In this document: positions 11,601 to 26,600 of the stretch, piece by piece | Position numbering within the stretch: the stretch's first letter is position 1 | How the letters are laid out: every line of letters begins with the position of its first letter | NCBI RefSeq assembly: GCF_030463565.1 | Contig: NC_134662.1 | Location: forward strand, 5,805,001 to 5,869,000 | DNA from: Pelecanus crispus | Lineage: Eukaryota > Chordata > Aves > Pelecaniformes > Pelecanidae | DNA length: 64,000 bases | Direction of reading: 5' to 3' | Notes under the pieces: model-generated | What the model was told of the DNA's origin: nothing | What the model saw: the letters and a program-made list of their open reading frames with translations, nothing else | Database searches by the model: none | Program-made: the position numbers and the translations under genes

Positions 11601-14600
11601 AAAAAAAAAAAAAAAAAAAAAAAAAAAGATTTTAAACAAACCGTGCTAGAATACAAGCAATCCAATCAAACCTTGCCAGAGTTCCCAAATAACATGTAAG
11701 GAGGCCTTACCTCAGTACCCTAGGGGTACTAAGTATAGCAGTTCAAAGAAGTGTTTTAAAATTATTTCACACCTACTAAGTAGACAAAATTTCATGCATT
11801 AAAAAAAGGAACAGGAAGCCACCCAGGTTAAGCTAGTTTGGTAGTTTCTCAAAGTATGTCTGGCCTCCTCTTTAACAGTCCCTTTCCCCTGTGTTCAGAG
11901 GGCCACTCAGAAAATTCTCAAGTTCCTTGGTTAAGAGCAGCCCCTTTACCAGTACTGTTTATCCCTGCTCCCAAGACTAGCTATGTGCAAGCATTTATAA
12001 TCCTTATGCAGTCCCTACCAAGCACGCCAACATCCTCAGTTCGCTATGTACCCATCCATATAACTCCTGGTGTTCAGAGACTCACCAAGTCTTTCAGATC
12101 TACCTTTCCTTCAAAGTTGTTCTTACCCAATTTGATACAAATACACCAGATGGTAGAAGTAAGCATGTGTCTGTTTTTAAGCACAACTAAGATCTTCAAT
12201 TCTTTCATTTCTAAAGCAGCAGCTCAATCCCTACACTGACACTCAAGGGGTTTAAGTTTTTAGAAAGCTTCCAAGAGGGACTCAAAAGTCACATGGAGTT
12301 TCTCTCCAATTGAAGTAATTAAACTCATTACTTGACCAGATGGAAGATGAGTCGCTCCAAGGTATTATGATTTGCTTGTGGAAGCTGTTCAAGGACACTG
12401 TAAATGGCACAGAGTTGTTCCTGTTTTTCTGGTAGTTCTGCACAAGGGGAGAAAGCACAAGATCATAATTGCTGTGCAACACTAATGGAAAGCCGCCAAG
12501 CACTTTCTGACATTCTCTCAAACTGTCTGCAACAGATAGAAACTAAATTCTTAGAAGCCACACTGTCATTTCATTTACCAATTGTTATAACTGGATGCTA
12601 AAGTAGCCCTCATGGCACTGCGATTTTCCTACTTTTTCAGATGCTGCTGTCGTTAGCAACCATCATGTGATACATCAAGATCTTCAACAATGTTTAGGGT
12701 GCCTTACTCCCACTGAAATTAAATGAATCTAAAGATCTGAAATATCTGCCTAGCTAGATCTGGTCCAGAACATCAGGAAGAAGAGAAAAAAAAAAGTATG
12801 AAGGGAAACCTATTCACATGCTTGCTGTTTTTAGAAAGGGTGGTTGTATAGTGACATTATGCTACAAAAAAAAAAAGGAATCCTAAAGCAAGGACAAGTA
12901 AGCTAGAGGAGAAATTCCCTGAAAAGTGTTTTATATAAAATGTCTAAAATCATTGCTGGAAGGAAGCTGTTTAGCCAACAGGAGCATCTTAGAGTTTCTT
13001 TTCCCAAGGACATAGTAAGTTAAAGAAAAACCATTGCTTCAAACATTTCTAAAACCTACCTACAGCTCGGAGGAAATCATTATACTGCGCAGATGTCATT
13101 AGTGGATCTGGTAATTCCCGTAGCCATTGCTTAAGGATCCCCGTAATAGTGTGAATAGGGTAATTCTCCAGTTTCACTGAGTTTGGATCTGAAAAGAAGT
13201 GTTTTATTTAGAACAGTTCATTCCTTTGATGTACACAATGGGACCCCAAAGAAATAAGATTAGAAACACTCAACTCTCCCATTCACAGCATCCAAGTGGC
13301 AATTCAGAAGAAAAAAAAAAAAAAAAGAAAAAAGTCTGCTGATAGTCACTTATATGTACTAAGCCACTTTTTCCAGCCAACAAAAATAATATAGCCTGCA
13401 TGGCCATCAAAAGGCTGTTTTTAAAACACTAAAAAGTAGCAGATACTTTCAGAGAGAAGAGAATTGCAGGGAAAACTGATATCATGCAAGGAAGTCACAA
13501 GGGTGGACAACATTGCCTGACCTGCTTGCAGCAACTGTTTCAGCTCCTTCATACGATTTGCTGATCCCGATTTCCTGTAAATGCCTTCTGTGTAGAGGCC
13601 GTGCATCTCCACGTACTCTAGCAACTTCTCCATGACAACGGGGACTGAATTTCTCTCACTGGTCAGGGAACTCACACACACTCCAAAATGACGTCGTTCT
13701 GCGTCCTCTTCATTCTGGAATTGATACAGGTCAAGCACTGTGAATACCTGTACCCAAGCTAGAAAATTCCACTGTTTCATGCTACAATTAGCTTATACTT
13801 CCAGAAACAAAAGCTGAGTGTTTTATTCTAGCTTGCTACAAGCCTTTGACCATAAGGCAGATTTCCTGAGCTGCAGCAATAAAGAAACTTTATGGTACAC
13901 ATTGAAGGATTTCTTTAACAGTTTGTCCATACATACTCTAAAGGAAGAGTTCCCAAAGTAGCTCAAGTATCACCTTTGAGAGGAACATTCTGTTTCTGCA
14001 ACTGCAGGGCCTGCCTCTGACTATATGCAGACAGAGAAGGAAACTGTTTAAGCAATTTTTATTCAGTGCCTGGACATCCACTGTTCATTTGCTGAGAAAA
14101 AAAAGCCAGCATTCTGCATGCATCACTTACAGTATCACAGACTCATGTCCCAGATCTACAGTTCTTACCTTTTTTCCACAGGATGTACAGCTGCTCTGGA
14201 TTTTGGACATGCATTTCTTGTGACAAGTCAACTTGCAAGCTAGAGAAAGGAGCAACTGTTACAAGCATTCCAAATCACATTAAAATGCTAAGTATCTTGT
14301 CTTATTCACTTACTATATAACCTGCACGTACTGTTCACTAAGCCCCATCTGTACCAGCCACAGTTACAAGCAATCTGCACATATTGTAAACTAAGTGGCA
14401 AGAACGAGGTGGTTTTCCTTACCACTGCAGAGACAGGCCTTTTCCATGGGCCAGATGTAGGACGAGCAGTGTTCACACGATTGCCGTATGCTCACTTGGT
14501 AGTTTGTGAATACATGGCCATTGTGTTCTTCAATCTGATGGGAGACGGGAAGAAACTAATGGACTACTTTTATTGTTATTATTTTTAATAAAACTATCTA

Positions 14601-17600
14601 CCCTATCTTAGATTTTTCCATTTTTATTTTACAATTACAGCCGATGCCTTTGACCTTGAAACCAAATTTCACCCTATCTTAAGGCAGTTGGGTTTGCTGA
14701 GTCATTGCCGCCTTGGTTAAAGTTCATCAGTGCAATACATTAGCTATAGTTTGTTATTAATATTTAGTAGTAGTTTTCCTTTAAACAGTCCCATTGAGAA
14801 AGCCATTAGGTTCTAAAAGATGCTGTGGACAAGCAAGGAAATGACAGAGTACCACCTATCCCTGCACAAGCAAGATCTTTGATTTATGGAAAACAGTGTT
14901 ATATTGTGTCACATCTTCATAAAAGAGGTAAGTGATTTAGCACGCAAATAAAACAGAACTCCAGTACAAAATCAAGCTCTTTCAAGAGTGTTTTTCTCTG
15001 TTCTGTGACTGCAGCTGAGAACTTAGATTATTGCAAAAAGAAAAGTACTTACTGCACGATCTTGTTTTCGTTTCTTCTTCTGGGCTTTGGTTTGCTGCAG
15101 TGGAGTACAGAACTGGCATTAGTCTTTGCAATTCAGACATTCCATTCCCCCTTTTTTTTTTTCTTCCCCTATTCAGCTTCCCAGACTCTATATCACCTCT
15201 AGACATCTGAGACACTATACTGCAGCTTCAGCTTGGTATGAGGGTTGTGAGCTCACACCGCCAACTTCCTAAAAATCAGTTGAGCTCACTACCTCATGAC
15301 AAAGCAATTCCATCTCTAAAGCCTTCAGAGAACTCCTAAGTTTTCACTAAAGAAAATGTGCAAGCATTTTAAAATTCTGAAAATATTAAGAGCAAGTTAA
15401 ATAATGAACAGTTCCAAAAAGGTGTATCAGCATTCAGAATTTGTTATACGCATGATTCGTGTATGGAAAGCATTTCCCAAACAATGAAGAATGCTATGGA
15501 AAAGCTTTCTGAGGTTACACAGGTTCCTTAACCTACGACAGTAACATTCAATCATCCCATAAGCCAGTAAAAGAGTAAGTTTTATACCTTGGGCTGCTCA
15601 GACTCCTCTTTTTTTGTATATCCTCTGATGAATTCATCCAGAAGGGACTGGAAGAGATTCAAAACCAGCTTCACTTCTTCCTCTTCCCTTTTTTTGGCCA
15701 GATTTGTAACTAGAAGCTGGTAATTTTCCACCAGATCTTTGTAGCCAACATGGATTTGCCCATTCTAGAGAAGGAACAAATATTGTTCAGAAGACAGTCT
15801 TTCTGGATGCAGTTGAGACAGTTTCATATTTTTATGTGTTTAAGTTCAGAGGTGAGAAAGCATGCTCATGATTAAAGTAAAAGATAACAGCCCGTGACAG
15901 AAACAAGTTAGCACACTTCCCTACTACACCGTAGAAGGGCACTTGGCTGAGACAAGGCAGTGTCAGAAGAATATTGGAAAAGCTGTTGGCACCTCTCTGG
16001 TGTTTAAACACAGCAACATGAAGAGGCTGAAGACAGCAAAATCCATCCATTTCTAAAAATAAGTTACAGCTGAGCGAATGAGAAAAAGGAAACAAAACAG
16101 TCTGCTTAAGATTACAGCAGAACTGTAAAACATTATTTTCAAGTCTAACATTCAGCTTTGAATTCTATGCTAAGAATTGCTTTGTTAAAGAGCTGTAGGT
16201 CAAGCATTTAAACTGCACATGATCCATTCATTACCGACCAACTTTTCAGTTTATGGAGATTTACTACTTACAGGAGCAGAGTACATGGTCTTGATGTTTC
16301 CTCTAAACTTCTCTGTGGCTTCAAAAAACAAACATTCAATACCAGACTTCTGGGAGCGTAAGTCATTGATCTAGAAGGCAAATACATCTGCATCAAATTT
16401 CATTCAAATAGGAACATCCAACCAGTGTTAAGTTTCAGTCACTGGGCTTAGTCATCTGTGACCATTCCAGTTATTTATAACATTTCTTAATGCACTGTGA
16501 TGCATTACAAAAACAGGAGTCAGGTAGTTAGGTTCTAGAGAACTCTATTTCCTTACAACTCATGCTTTATCTTTTTAAGCACGCCCACTTGTTTGTAAAC
16601 AGATGAAGAACTAACATGAATGCCACCAGGATTTAATGTAATGTAATGCATTCAGAGACTTAAAGAAAGGAATAGAAAGGGCTTTAAAACAGACCTAATT
16701 TGGTCAAGCTATCAAATCGATTCCCCTTTGCTTGAAGTCATAACATAAACTTGCACCTAGAAAAGCAGTCTTTAAAATTCCACACAAACAGTGAACACAG
16801 GCCTGAATTTTATCATAGTTGAGAGCCTTTTACCTTGTTTAGGAGGAACTCATCGAGATGTTTCAGTTCATTGGCATTTGCAATCTCACGGACAATTGGT
16901 GAGCTTCCATGCTGAGACACACTTGAGATCTTGCTGATCTTTATAGTGCGGTTCTTCTTTGTTTTACTGCTCTCTTTCACATGGCGCTCCCCTGCCTGGA
17001 GGCGACTTGGCTGCCCAGAAGCAGCTGGGAAATAAATTAATTTGTATATTAAAGCAGGATGACCGAATTCTGCAGTATTTGTTTCCATGCAAAACATTAC
17101 AGAAAAGATGGATATTAACAAGCTGGGGATTAAGTCACAAACCTTCTGAAACTTTCTGGGTTCCTCCTGTTTCTGGAAAGAGGACACAAGATACAAGGGA
17201 GAGGCCATCTCCTTCATCAATCACATCAGGACTCTCCTTTGGAATTTTCTTGTCTGGCTTTTTCCCCAGAAGTCTACGCAAAGGACTTTTAAAAGCAGAC
17301 CTGAACACAAAAGCAGACACAAGTTCGTCACATTAGTAATGGAAGCTGGCTCTACTACAAGGAAAGGCTCTTTTAACAGTACAGCTAACACCCACAATAG
17401 GATTAACCTCTATGTGCATACTTCCTCTAAGGTCAAACCTGCAGAAAAACTGAGCAGTAGAAAAAAGGAAAGACAGTCTGAAAGAACATCTGGACATTCT
17501 GGTATTTACTAGATTAGAGCACTACCTTCAACATGCACAGAGACAACACGTCACATATCCAAGACATCATTTCTGGCTCAGGAAGTCCCCGAGTTGCAGC

Positions 17601-20600
17601 AGAAGCTGGAGGAGCAGGCCAGGGAAAGAGCATTACATGCTTGCTGGGTTCTTAAGCTTTTCTCTTGGTGTCTTATTTCTCAGTCTGGATGACAGTACAC
17701 TACATGGACCTTTGATCTGAGCCTGTATGGTGGTTCTTAAGTTAAAAAGAACCAGTTCAAAGACAAGTGCTATGCAAGAAGCAGAGAACGTGCTCCTCAG
17801 CAGGTTCAGATATCATGCTTACATCAACATGAAGATCAAGTCAATGAGCAACACAGCCACTCATGTAGCTGATGTCAACACGTGTCCCTCCACAATCAGT
17901 CTCAAGTGAGAGTACCAGTGGAAAATCTTTTTCTTTTTTTCCTCTTTAAAGGTAGGCCAGTCACACACAGAATACATACTTGGCATCTATTTGCTGACTT
18001 GGTGACTGCAGGGAAACGGCTGCATCCGAGGTAGGCAAGAGGTCACTGGGCTTCTTTTGCACAGGATATTTCTTGTTGTCTTTTTCTTCTTCTATCGTAT
18101 CTGGTGATTGCTACAGCAGAGGAGTCAAAACACTACATGTTGAGTGAAATAGATTCTTTAAATGGTTTTAAAAACTAGAAATGAGGAAAAAAGTTTGCTT
18201 CATCAAGATAAAACACTTTACCCAATAGATATTAGCTTAGTAATATAAGGACCAAGTATATTTAATGCTTTGATCAAGGGTCCATTTATTAAAAATTAAG
18301 TTTTCAAATTGTTGTATAATATTTGTGAATGAAATTTTTTTACATGGATATCAAGCCAAAAAAAAAATCAACCTGAAATGAACACAGGCATACAGAACAC
18401 ACTAGGCAATTCTTCACAAATCTTTAATATTTGTAAACAATGATTATTAAGTATAAATATGCACAATAGCATCAGTACCTGATTCAAGGCAACAGACTGG
18501 GCAAGGGTTGAGAGATCACTTAATGAAGATGAATTCCCCTTCTTTCTGCAATGTTACAAGATTAGTTTCAGATTATGTATTTTATAGAAGTCTGTAGCCT
18601 CTTAACATTTATTAACATTGATATGTTGGTTATTTAAAAGGTAGATTTGAGACACTACTTTAACTAAAGCCCTGACTCTCCAATTTTAATTCAGCAAGGC
18701 AAGCTTTGTATCTTTTGTTAGCTTCTGAAAACATTCTACCCATACAGATTCAACTGCAGCACTGGGAGCCAAGAAAAAGCAGCAGTTGTTCGTAGCTCTA
18801 TTTTCCCCCGTAAGACAGCCAGATGTACAGGATATCAGTTCTCCATCTATTTTAAAATATTACAGATATCTGTTTTCTGAAAAAGTAAAAATAATTAGGA
18901 AGCTGCCCTTACTGTAGGTGATCCTGAGGAGACTTATCCGCACGTGTTCTTTCATCCAAAGACTGACTCAGCATATCATTCTGACTGGCATCAGACTGTC
19001 TCTTTCCTTTCCACTTCTCTCTCTTGTACTTTAGTTTCCCTGGGTCATCCACATATCTCTGGATTGGGGAAGAAGTGGGACTATCCAGATCTTTGGTTGC
19101 CTTCTGAACAGGACGCTTAGTTTTATCTGCCCAGCATTCAGCTGGAGTTAGAAAGCTCCTAGTAGCAGACAGCGTATTATGAAGATTCAGTGCAAGATTT
19201 GTTGGCCTTTCCGGACAGTTAAAGCTTTGGCTGCCTTTTATCTGGTTATTTTGGTTCCCTTGTGTCTTCATTCTGTCAACTGCCTTATCATCTACTTTTT
19301 CCCCTTCTGATACAGGTGGTTGCTCAGAAATAGGACTGCTTTCTTTTATCTTGCTTGACAGTGGCGTGTCTGAAAGAGCTTTTTCTTCACTTGGACTTTT
19401 CTCTCCCTCGCTGCTTCCTTGAAGGACAGTATCTTGTGCTGTGGATTTCTTTGGCACTGGAACAGTTTCCAGGGCCTCTTCAGAAGAGGTTTGTTCCTCA
19501 TGGCACAGTGAAGATGGTCCTTCGAAGGAAAACAGGACATGCTTATTCTGTAACTCGTTATGTTCCAGCCCCCTCTGCCGGCGAGATTCACGTTTCTCCC
19601 GGCTGTTTGTTACTTTCTCAGAGCCCTCTGTCACGTTCTTGTGAGGTAAGGTGGCTTTTTCAGATGAGCTCAGGTTTTCAGCTTGCTCATTTGGAGTTTC
19701 ATCTCTGTCCCCAACAGCTTGATCCAGCTCTGCCTTGTGTTTCACAGGCAACTGATCTGTTGCTGGTTCACTGTGCTCATCTTTCCTCGTATCATTCTCT
19801 CCGTCTTGATCTTCCTGCATTTCTCTCTGCTTTTCTTCAGCTTTCTGCCTTTCTATAGCCATTTTCTGAAATCTGTTAAGAATTTGTAAGATGAAAACAC
19901 AAACATTTAATGCACAGCGGTCAAGAAAAGTACCCAATTGTTTAAATGCAGCCTAAATACCAATACAGACACAAAGTACAAATACACTTACAATCCCAGC
20001 ATGACTGCATGGACGTCTGCTTATTAGGACTGGCACACATCAGGGCAGCTCAGCTGAATAATGCTCAAGTCCTAAGCTCTCAACCATTTTCCACACACCA
20101 CCAGCCATTTGGTACTGACTGCAGCATCACATGGTAATGACTATCCATAAGTTGTTTACTAAGTCAACATATCACATGGAAGCCGAGCTTGGCAGGTGAA
20201 GCCGAGTAGCTAAGTGGTTAAAATGCACGTTTTCATATCATATTGCTCCTCTTCCTTTACCTCTTACGCTGCAGATGCCCTCTGACCATAGCTTGCAGGA
20301 GACAAATTCTCCTCTTCTGCTGAAGGTAGCATTTTCGCTCCCTGTATCTTCGCCATGCTGACTGAATATAAATGGCAGCATTATTCCTCTGCAGTGCCAT
20401 CCTAACACAACGGGAACGCCAGCAAGCCTAAGAAGGGAGATTTCTAAAGTAAGGGAGGGGTACTTGAAGGTGGGGAGTGTTATTTGAGGGGCTTGCTTTC
20501 TTTGTTAGGAAAAGAAGATTGGCAATTCCCAAAGATACCTGTAAAACAATGGCTGCCTGCCTTGTTCTGAGAAAGCGTCTCCTTTCTAAAACCATCCTGA

Positions 20601-23600
20601 GCCAGCTCTGAAGGAGAATGATTTTCCTCTTCACTTCTTTGTATAGTGTATCCTGTAGTATCTGCCGTTCAGCCTCTTTCATAAAAACCTGCTCAGTTAA
20701 AGAAAAGTTCATCAATAAACAGTTAATAGGCACCTTTCAGCCCCCACTGGAGGCATCTCCACAAGCTAAAAAATGAGAATGGTAATACTTATTACTGAAC
20801 CAAACCTTATCAGCTGACAGCAATTAGCACACCCAAAAAGTAAAAGTCCTCTTGTTTTACCAAATCTCAGTGTTTAGATTCTCAAACATACAACTACACT
20901 TACAACCTTCAAATCATAGAACCCTTCTGAAATGAAAACATTGACAAATGCCAATAGCAACAATTTCCCAGAAGTAATATCCATACAGTACAGAATTGTA
21001 CTGTATTGCAAGACGACAGGTTGGCATCAAAAACAATGAGGCAACTACTAATGTCTGTATCAACAGTTACAGGAGTTAAAATAGCTAATTTAAATACAAA
21101 ATGCAGAAAAAAGCAACACCTGTAAATGAATCGTGCTAAATTTTGCAGCATACATCAGTATTTCTTATTGGCTTATGGAAAGTTTCACAGACCTTGGTCA
21201 TCCCTATTTGATAGTAGTTTTCATCCAGTTCTAGTTTATTCAAATAAATACAAATGTCTTCCTTAGAGGCTTTGGCATTTTTGGGCAGTAACACCCGAAA
21301 GTGGTCTATGAATTCCTGTGAAAAGCAGAGACAGCAAGAGATCAAAGTTAGAAGGCAGTTCACAAGTTTAGAGTTTTAACTAGATTTCTACAATTAAGCT
21401 AAGATATCTGAGCTACAGGGGTTTGAAAATACTTATTTCTCACTCTGAATTTAGCTATTTTTTTCCTACTCTGTAAAATGCAGGCTTCATTCAGTCTCCA
21501 ATTAACAGTAAATATCCCCTATATGTGATCTATAAAGCTACACGCACAGAGTGTTTTATAGAAAACAATTCACATATGGAGACAGAAATGTGCAGCACTG
21601 ATTCCTCATACAGCACTCAGAATGCTTTCCTTCATGCAACAAGTAGAACAACTTACTGGTAGATGACTCGCACAATAGTTTAGACCACAACTTGTTACCA
21701 TGCAGGCCCTATCAAAACTACAATGAATTTTTACAGTTCATGCCAAGTGGTCACGAGCTTCATATGAGGAGAGACACAAAAGAGTCCAAGGCAACGCGTG
21801 TTTTTCTAAGAGCAGGTATTTCTGAAAGCATAATCCACTTCCAGTTCCTCACGTACCTGGAATGTGTATTTGACACTGTAGCCAGACCTTCTGATTCGCA
21901 CAGTTTCTAGCATGCCAGTGTATCTTAACTGTTGAAGCACCAAGCCTTCATCAAAAAGCATCTCTTTCTGAAAAAGATCAGCAGTCAACAGCTAGTAATT
22001 GCCTGGAGAGTCCTATTTCTGTCCAGTAGAGAAAGCACATTCTGTTTTCACACCCTAGTTACTTTTTATCTTCATACAGAATGACAGTGAACAAGTCAAA
22101 AGAGATATTTTACAGGGCTAGAAGACTTACATCCTCAGCAGTCACATCTGCTCAGCTCTTAGGGCAGTCTTACCTTCTCAGCATTGGAGCGGATGCAACG
22201 GATGAAGAACGGCTCAGCTTTACCCAGTGTCTCCAGCAACTTATTAAGTGAAGTCTGAAATGAAATATTCAGAAACATTTTTTTCTTCAGGTACCAGCAT
22301 TTGGAGTTGCATTTGACAGCAGTACAGCTTCTTCCTCAGAAATGAGGTTCTTTCAGGTCTGATGGCTATACAAAATCCTGTTTCATCCAATATGGAGGTT
22401 CTCCCGTACTGCACAGCAAATCCCTTATTTGTTTTTACCTTTTCTCGGGATAATGAAAAGTGGGCTTTGCACATGCTGTTACAGTAGCACTAAATCTGCA
22501 TGCAAGGATGAGGCTGATTGTACAGAGAACTAACACATTTCAAAGCATAAGGGTAGTAGTCCCTAAATGTAGTCTAACATTAATCAAGTAATAAACCCTA
22601 CTTCAAACAAATCCCCAGAATAAAACCCTTTTTTTTTTTTTTCAAGCAAGATCAGCCTAGATCAGACCACAAAGGTCTGTTCCTATGAGGTCAGGGTACA
22701 CCCAGATGCACATACCACCACATCAGTCACCTACCTGGAACTGTGCGCTTATGCTAGGGGGTTTCTTCTTTTTGTGTAAGTGCAAGAGGGATTTTGTAGT
22801 TCGATCGTGCAGAGTCATGCTTACGATGAGCTTCAGAGATTTGGAATCCAGCAAGTTCTAGAAGAAAGTTTTCATAATCAACAAAGTACAAGTCTCTTAA
22901 CTAGGGAAATATTTCCATCTGCATCAAAATGAGTAAGAATGAAAACAACTACCTAGAGCTCCACATTCAATGCCATGTTACACTTCATGCCTATTTTTAT
23001 TTTGGACCAAAGCATCTTCTTAAGAGTGAAACTTTTCCATTGCCCCATCCCAAGAGCGTATGGTGAACAAGATGAATTACATAATCACTGTGTTTGCCTT
23101 CAATGACTTGATTAGAAATGGCTTTATGTATTTATGGCATCTCTAGTCTAAACAGATGCCAATTCACAATTTTTTCCTGCTCAGCAACTCTTATAAAGAT
23201 GAACATTTACCTATCCTTTAGATTGTCAAAAAGGAAGTTTTAGAGGATGACACAACTTCCCTACACTATGAAACAGTATTTTCTGAAGTGAGTTCTGTCA
23301 ATCAAGATTAACATTCACAGTAAAAAAACCAAACCAAACCAAAACAAACCCCACCCACAAACCCAACAACAAACCCAGAAAACAAACAATAAACCAAGAG
23401 AAATCTACATTTACCGAATAACTTTACCTTGGGAATGATCTGCTTTTGTTTGATACCTCTATTTTTCCTGTTAAAATATTAAAGATCATTTAAGAAAAAA
23501 ATACACATGATTTTTAGTTATTTCAGCAAGCCATAAGTTGGTGCAATTTATGAGGCAAGGTGAAGGACAGAAGAAAATTAGCACAACAGCAACAGGGTGT

Positions 23601-26600
23601 GTTCATGCACGTCTCTTACAAGTGATCAATGCAAGAAATGCAAACTGCTTCACAACAAGTTTTTGTTTGTTTGGTTTTTTTAATAAATTCCATAGGTATT
23701 GGGAGCTTTCAAAAGTGAAACACTGTTTGTAAAGTTAAAGCTATTAAGAACTGCACTGTTGCATAGACTGTTTTTGTGCAAGTTATTCTATTTATCTAAC
23801 TGTACAGTCATTGAACTCTCGTCATAATACTAAGGCACTATCAAATCGAAATATTTGATTCAGAAGTTATTGCTGCTTGCACCAGAACCCCTGTGAAAGT
23901 ACTTAACTGCTCACAAAAGGACAACACATGCGCCAGCGCTCCACTTACAAATTCTGATACGTCTGAGATCATCCCCAGGACTTCCTGGGGCACTACACAA
24001 ACCTCAGGCGCAGCTCTCATCCACACACAGACAGTGAACAAGAAGCGGAAGCTCTCAGAAACAAGGCTGTAGTTCACATCCTCCTAATTCTAAGCATGTT
24101 AACTCTGTGATGTAAGGCATGTTCCAACTCCATGCCACCCAGTTTACATTTACTTGTTGTACAACGGACCACAGATCGATTTTCTTACACGTGCATAGGT
24201 GTGCACACGTAAAGAGTCTTGACCCAGGAATATACATAGCATTGGCATCCTGAATTTGAGGAAAGCATTAGCTGTAACTTGTGAGAGATTTCATTGTTGA
24301 ACATTTTGCAGCAACAAGCTTGTACTACATACCTGGGTTTTAAAGCAAGTTTACGTGAAAAGTAGGTTTAGCTTTCAGCTACTGCAATGAAGAAACAAAG
24401 CATTCTCTATAGACTTTATATTTTTTAGAAGGAATTATTTTGTTCTTAATTGTCTTGTTTACTTTTTTGCAGAAGACAAACTCGGGACAAGTATATTTTC
24501 CATGGACTAGAGTAACTGCTTGGTTATTGTTGCACTTTCAAAGCAATACCTAGAGCACCAGAACTCACATGAAGTGGGAGCGGTGTTGAAGTCGACTGAG
24601 TGACCGAAGCAGCTTACAGGGATCATCACCCTGCCATGGAAGTCCTTTTATACTTGCGATGATTTGTTCATGCATGTCTCTAAAATGACTCACAGCAAAA
24701 CAAAGATGGCACACAAAGATACACAGCCATAAGAGAGGGGAAAAAAGGAGTTAAAAACCCAAGAGATCCCATCACCAAGTGTGCTCCAAACAGTAGCAGG
24801 TCAATCCCAGACTACTTTTTCCTAAGCATGAATGATTCTGATGTCAAATCAGCACTTTCTACTGTTAGTGCCCTAAAATTTAATTACCAGTGTCTCCTAC
24901 TAAACTTACTCTCTAATTTTACCTTTTCATGTAAATTCTTGAGCCATCAATTCAGAAAATAGAGGGAAATTTAGCAAAATGTACTTCATGTGCAAGGAAC
25001 CTTTTTGTTAAACAAAGTAGCCTTTTCAGATATATATAAGCTTCTTTATAATCAAGCAGTAATTTTTTTTTTTTTTTATATAGATCTGACTACTAAAATG
25101 AGGCTGCTTAAGCAGACTTACATCAGAAAAGTAAGTTAAAAACTAGCTATTACAGGACTACTTGATGAAATTTTGTTTTTCATTTCCATCTCAAACTTAT
25201 TCACACATTTAGCTTTTCAAAGTAAGCCTGGGATGGTCCCTAATTTGTGGCAGATTCCATTATTTCAAGCATGCAGCGTGCTTGTGAAGTGTTGTGTCTT
25301 GGCACAGAACTTACCTTCTTTATTCTCCAGAGAGGCACAAACCAAAAATAACAGAAGCGTAAGAATCACTTCTGGCTGTTAGATGCTATCACCATTCTGA
25401 GCTGCTCACTGAGGCAGCAACGTTATTACAGACAGTTGCTTGCTTCCCTTAGTACCTCTGAACATTTTTGAATATCAAGATTTTGTTTTAAGATATCACA
25501 AGGAAGCAGGTATGTTACGCTACGACCAATCCTTTCACCCGAATTGTATCTTTAGTTCTTAGTTGCCACAAGTGACAGAGACTGTCCAAGATGAAGCAAT
25601 TACGAAGCACCATGCAGTCACTACTTTAATGTGTGCTTCATGGCTTCACTTTTACACAGAGCACGCTCAGAAGGTCAGTCTGTCCAGGAATGTGCCTCCC
25701 TGGCCTTTAAGTGCAGGCCTATTTCTACTTACTTTTTGTTTTCATAAAAAGAAATGATGTCTTCAAAAGCATTTATATCGAAATCCTCAGAACAATCAAA
25801 TGAGAAATCAAGCATTGAGCAGCTGCAAAAGGAACATGTATAAAACCTAAATACTCATAGAAAGGCAAATGCGCCTATACAGAGCAATGTGTGGAGGCAG
25901 TTCTGTAGGACTTGCCCTGCCTCCTAATCACGTCATAAGGCTGCAAAAAACAGGAGTGCTCCTAGGAATCCTCCAGTGACACAGGCTGGCTGCAGAGGAA
26001 CACACAATGCTAAAAGCAACATATACACAGTACAGACAGACAACTCAAAAACCCAGTGGTAAATGGAACTGAGGCTACGTCACCAACATTTGGGAGTACT
26101 GGGTCTTACATAAAGTAAGCTAGAATATTGTTTTGATAGTATTAAAAAGGCCAAACAAAACAAGGCAGAAGAAATAAAGCTTGCTATCCTTGTGGAAATA
26201 TCTAGTTGATATTTGATATATGAAAATGCAACTCAGCAATTCAGGTCTTTTCCCTGATATGGGTTAAGTACATGTTTCTCACCGATAAACTTTTTCTACT
26301 GGTGTATTTGATCTCTGGAGTTCTCCAAGGGGAACTCTGGGTCCTTGACGTACCACTCCTGTTATGAAATAATCAACAAGTTTAATTTTGACAAAGATAC
26401 GAACATAACAGGCAAAAAAAACCCCAAACCAAACCCAAACCCCACCAACTGTAACAAGCAAAATATCTATCGAAGGGCTTGGAGTTTTTGTCTAGTACTT
26501 TAGCTATCAAGCTAGACCACTTTGTTTCTCAAACTCCTACTACTAGAAAGTAAACTGCAGCTGCTCAGAAAAGCTTTTCAAAATCAGTATTTAATCCCAG

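Noticed and set aside
19355-19858. 167-codon plus-strand frame
   Set aside because: Shadow of the antisense coding sequence of MYO9B exon 24.
20187-20235. tRNA-like A box (TAGCTAAGTGG) after GCCGAG
   Set aside because: No B box (GGTTCGANNCC) or cloverleaf follows within 100 bases, so it is not called as a tRNA gene or tRNA SINE.
22655-22720. GATCAGACCACAAAGGTCTG, similar to the fragment at 28.4 kb
   Set aside because: Similarity is too short and diverged to call a second copy of the repeat.
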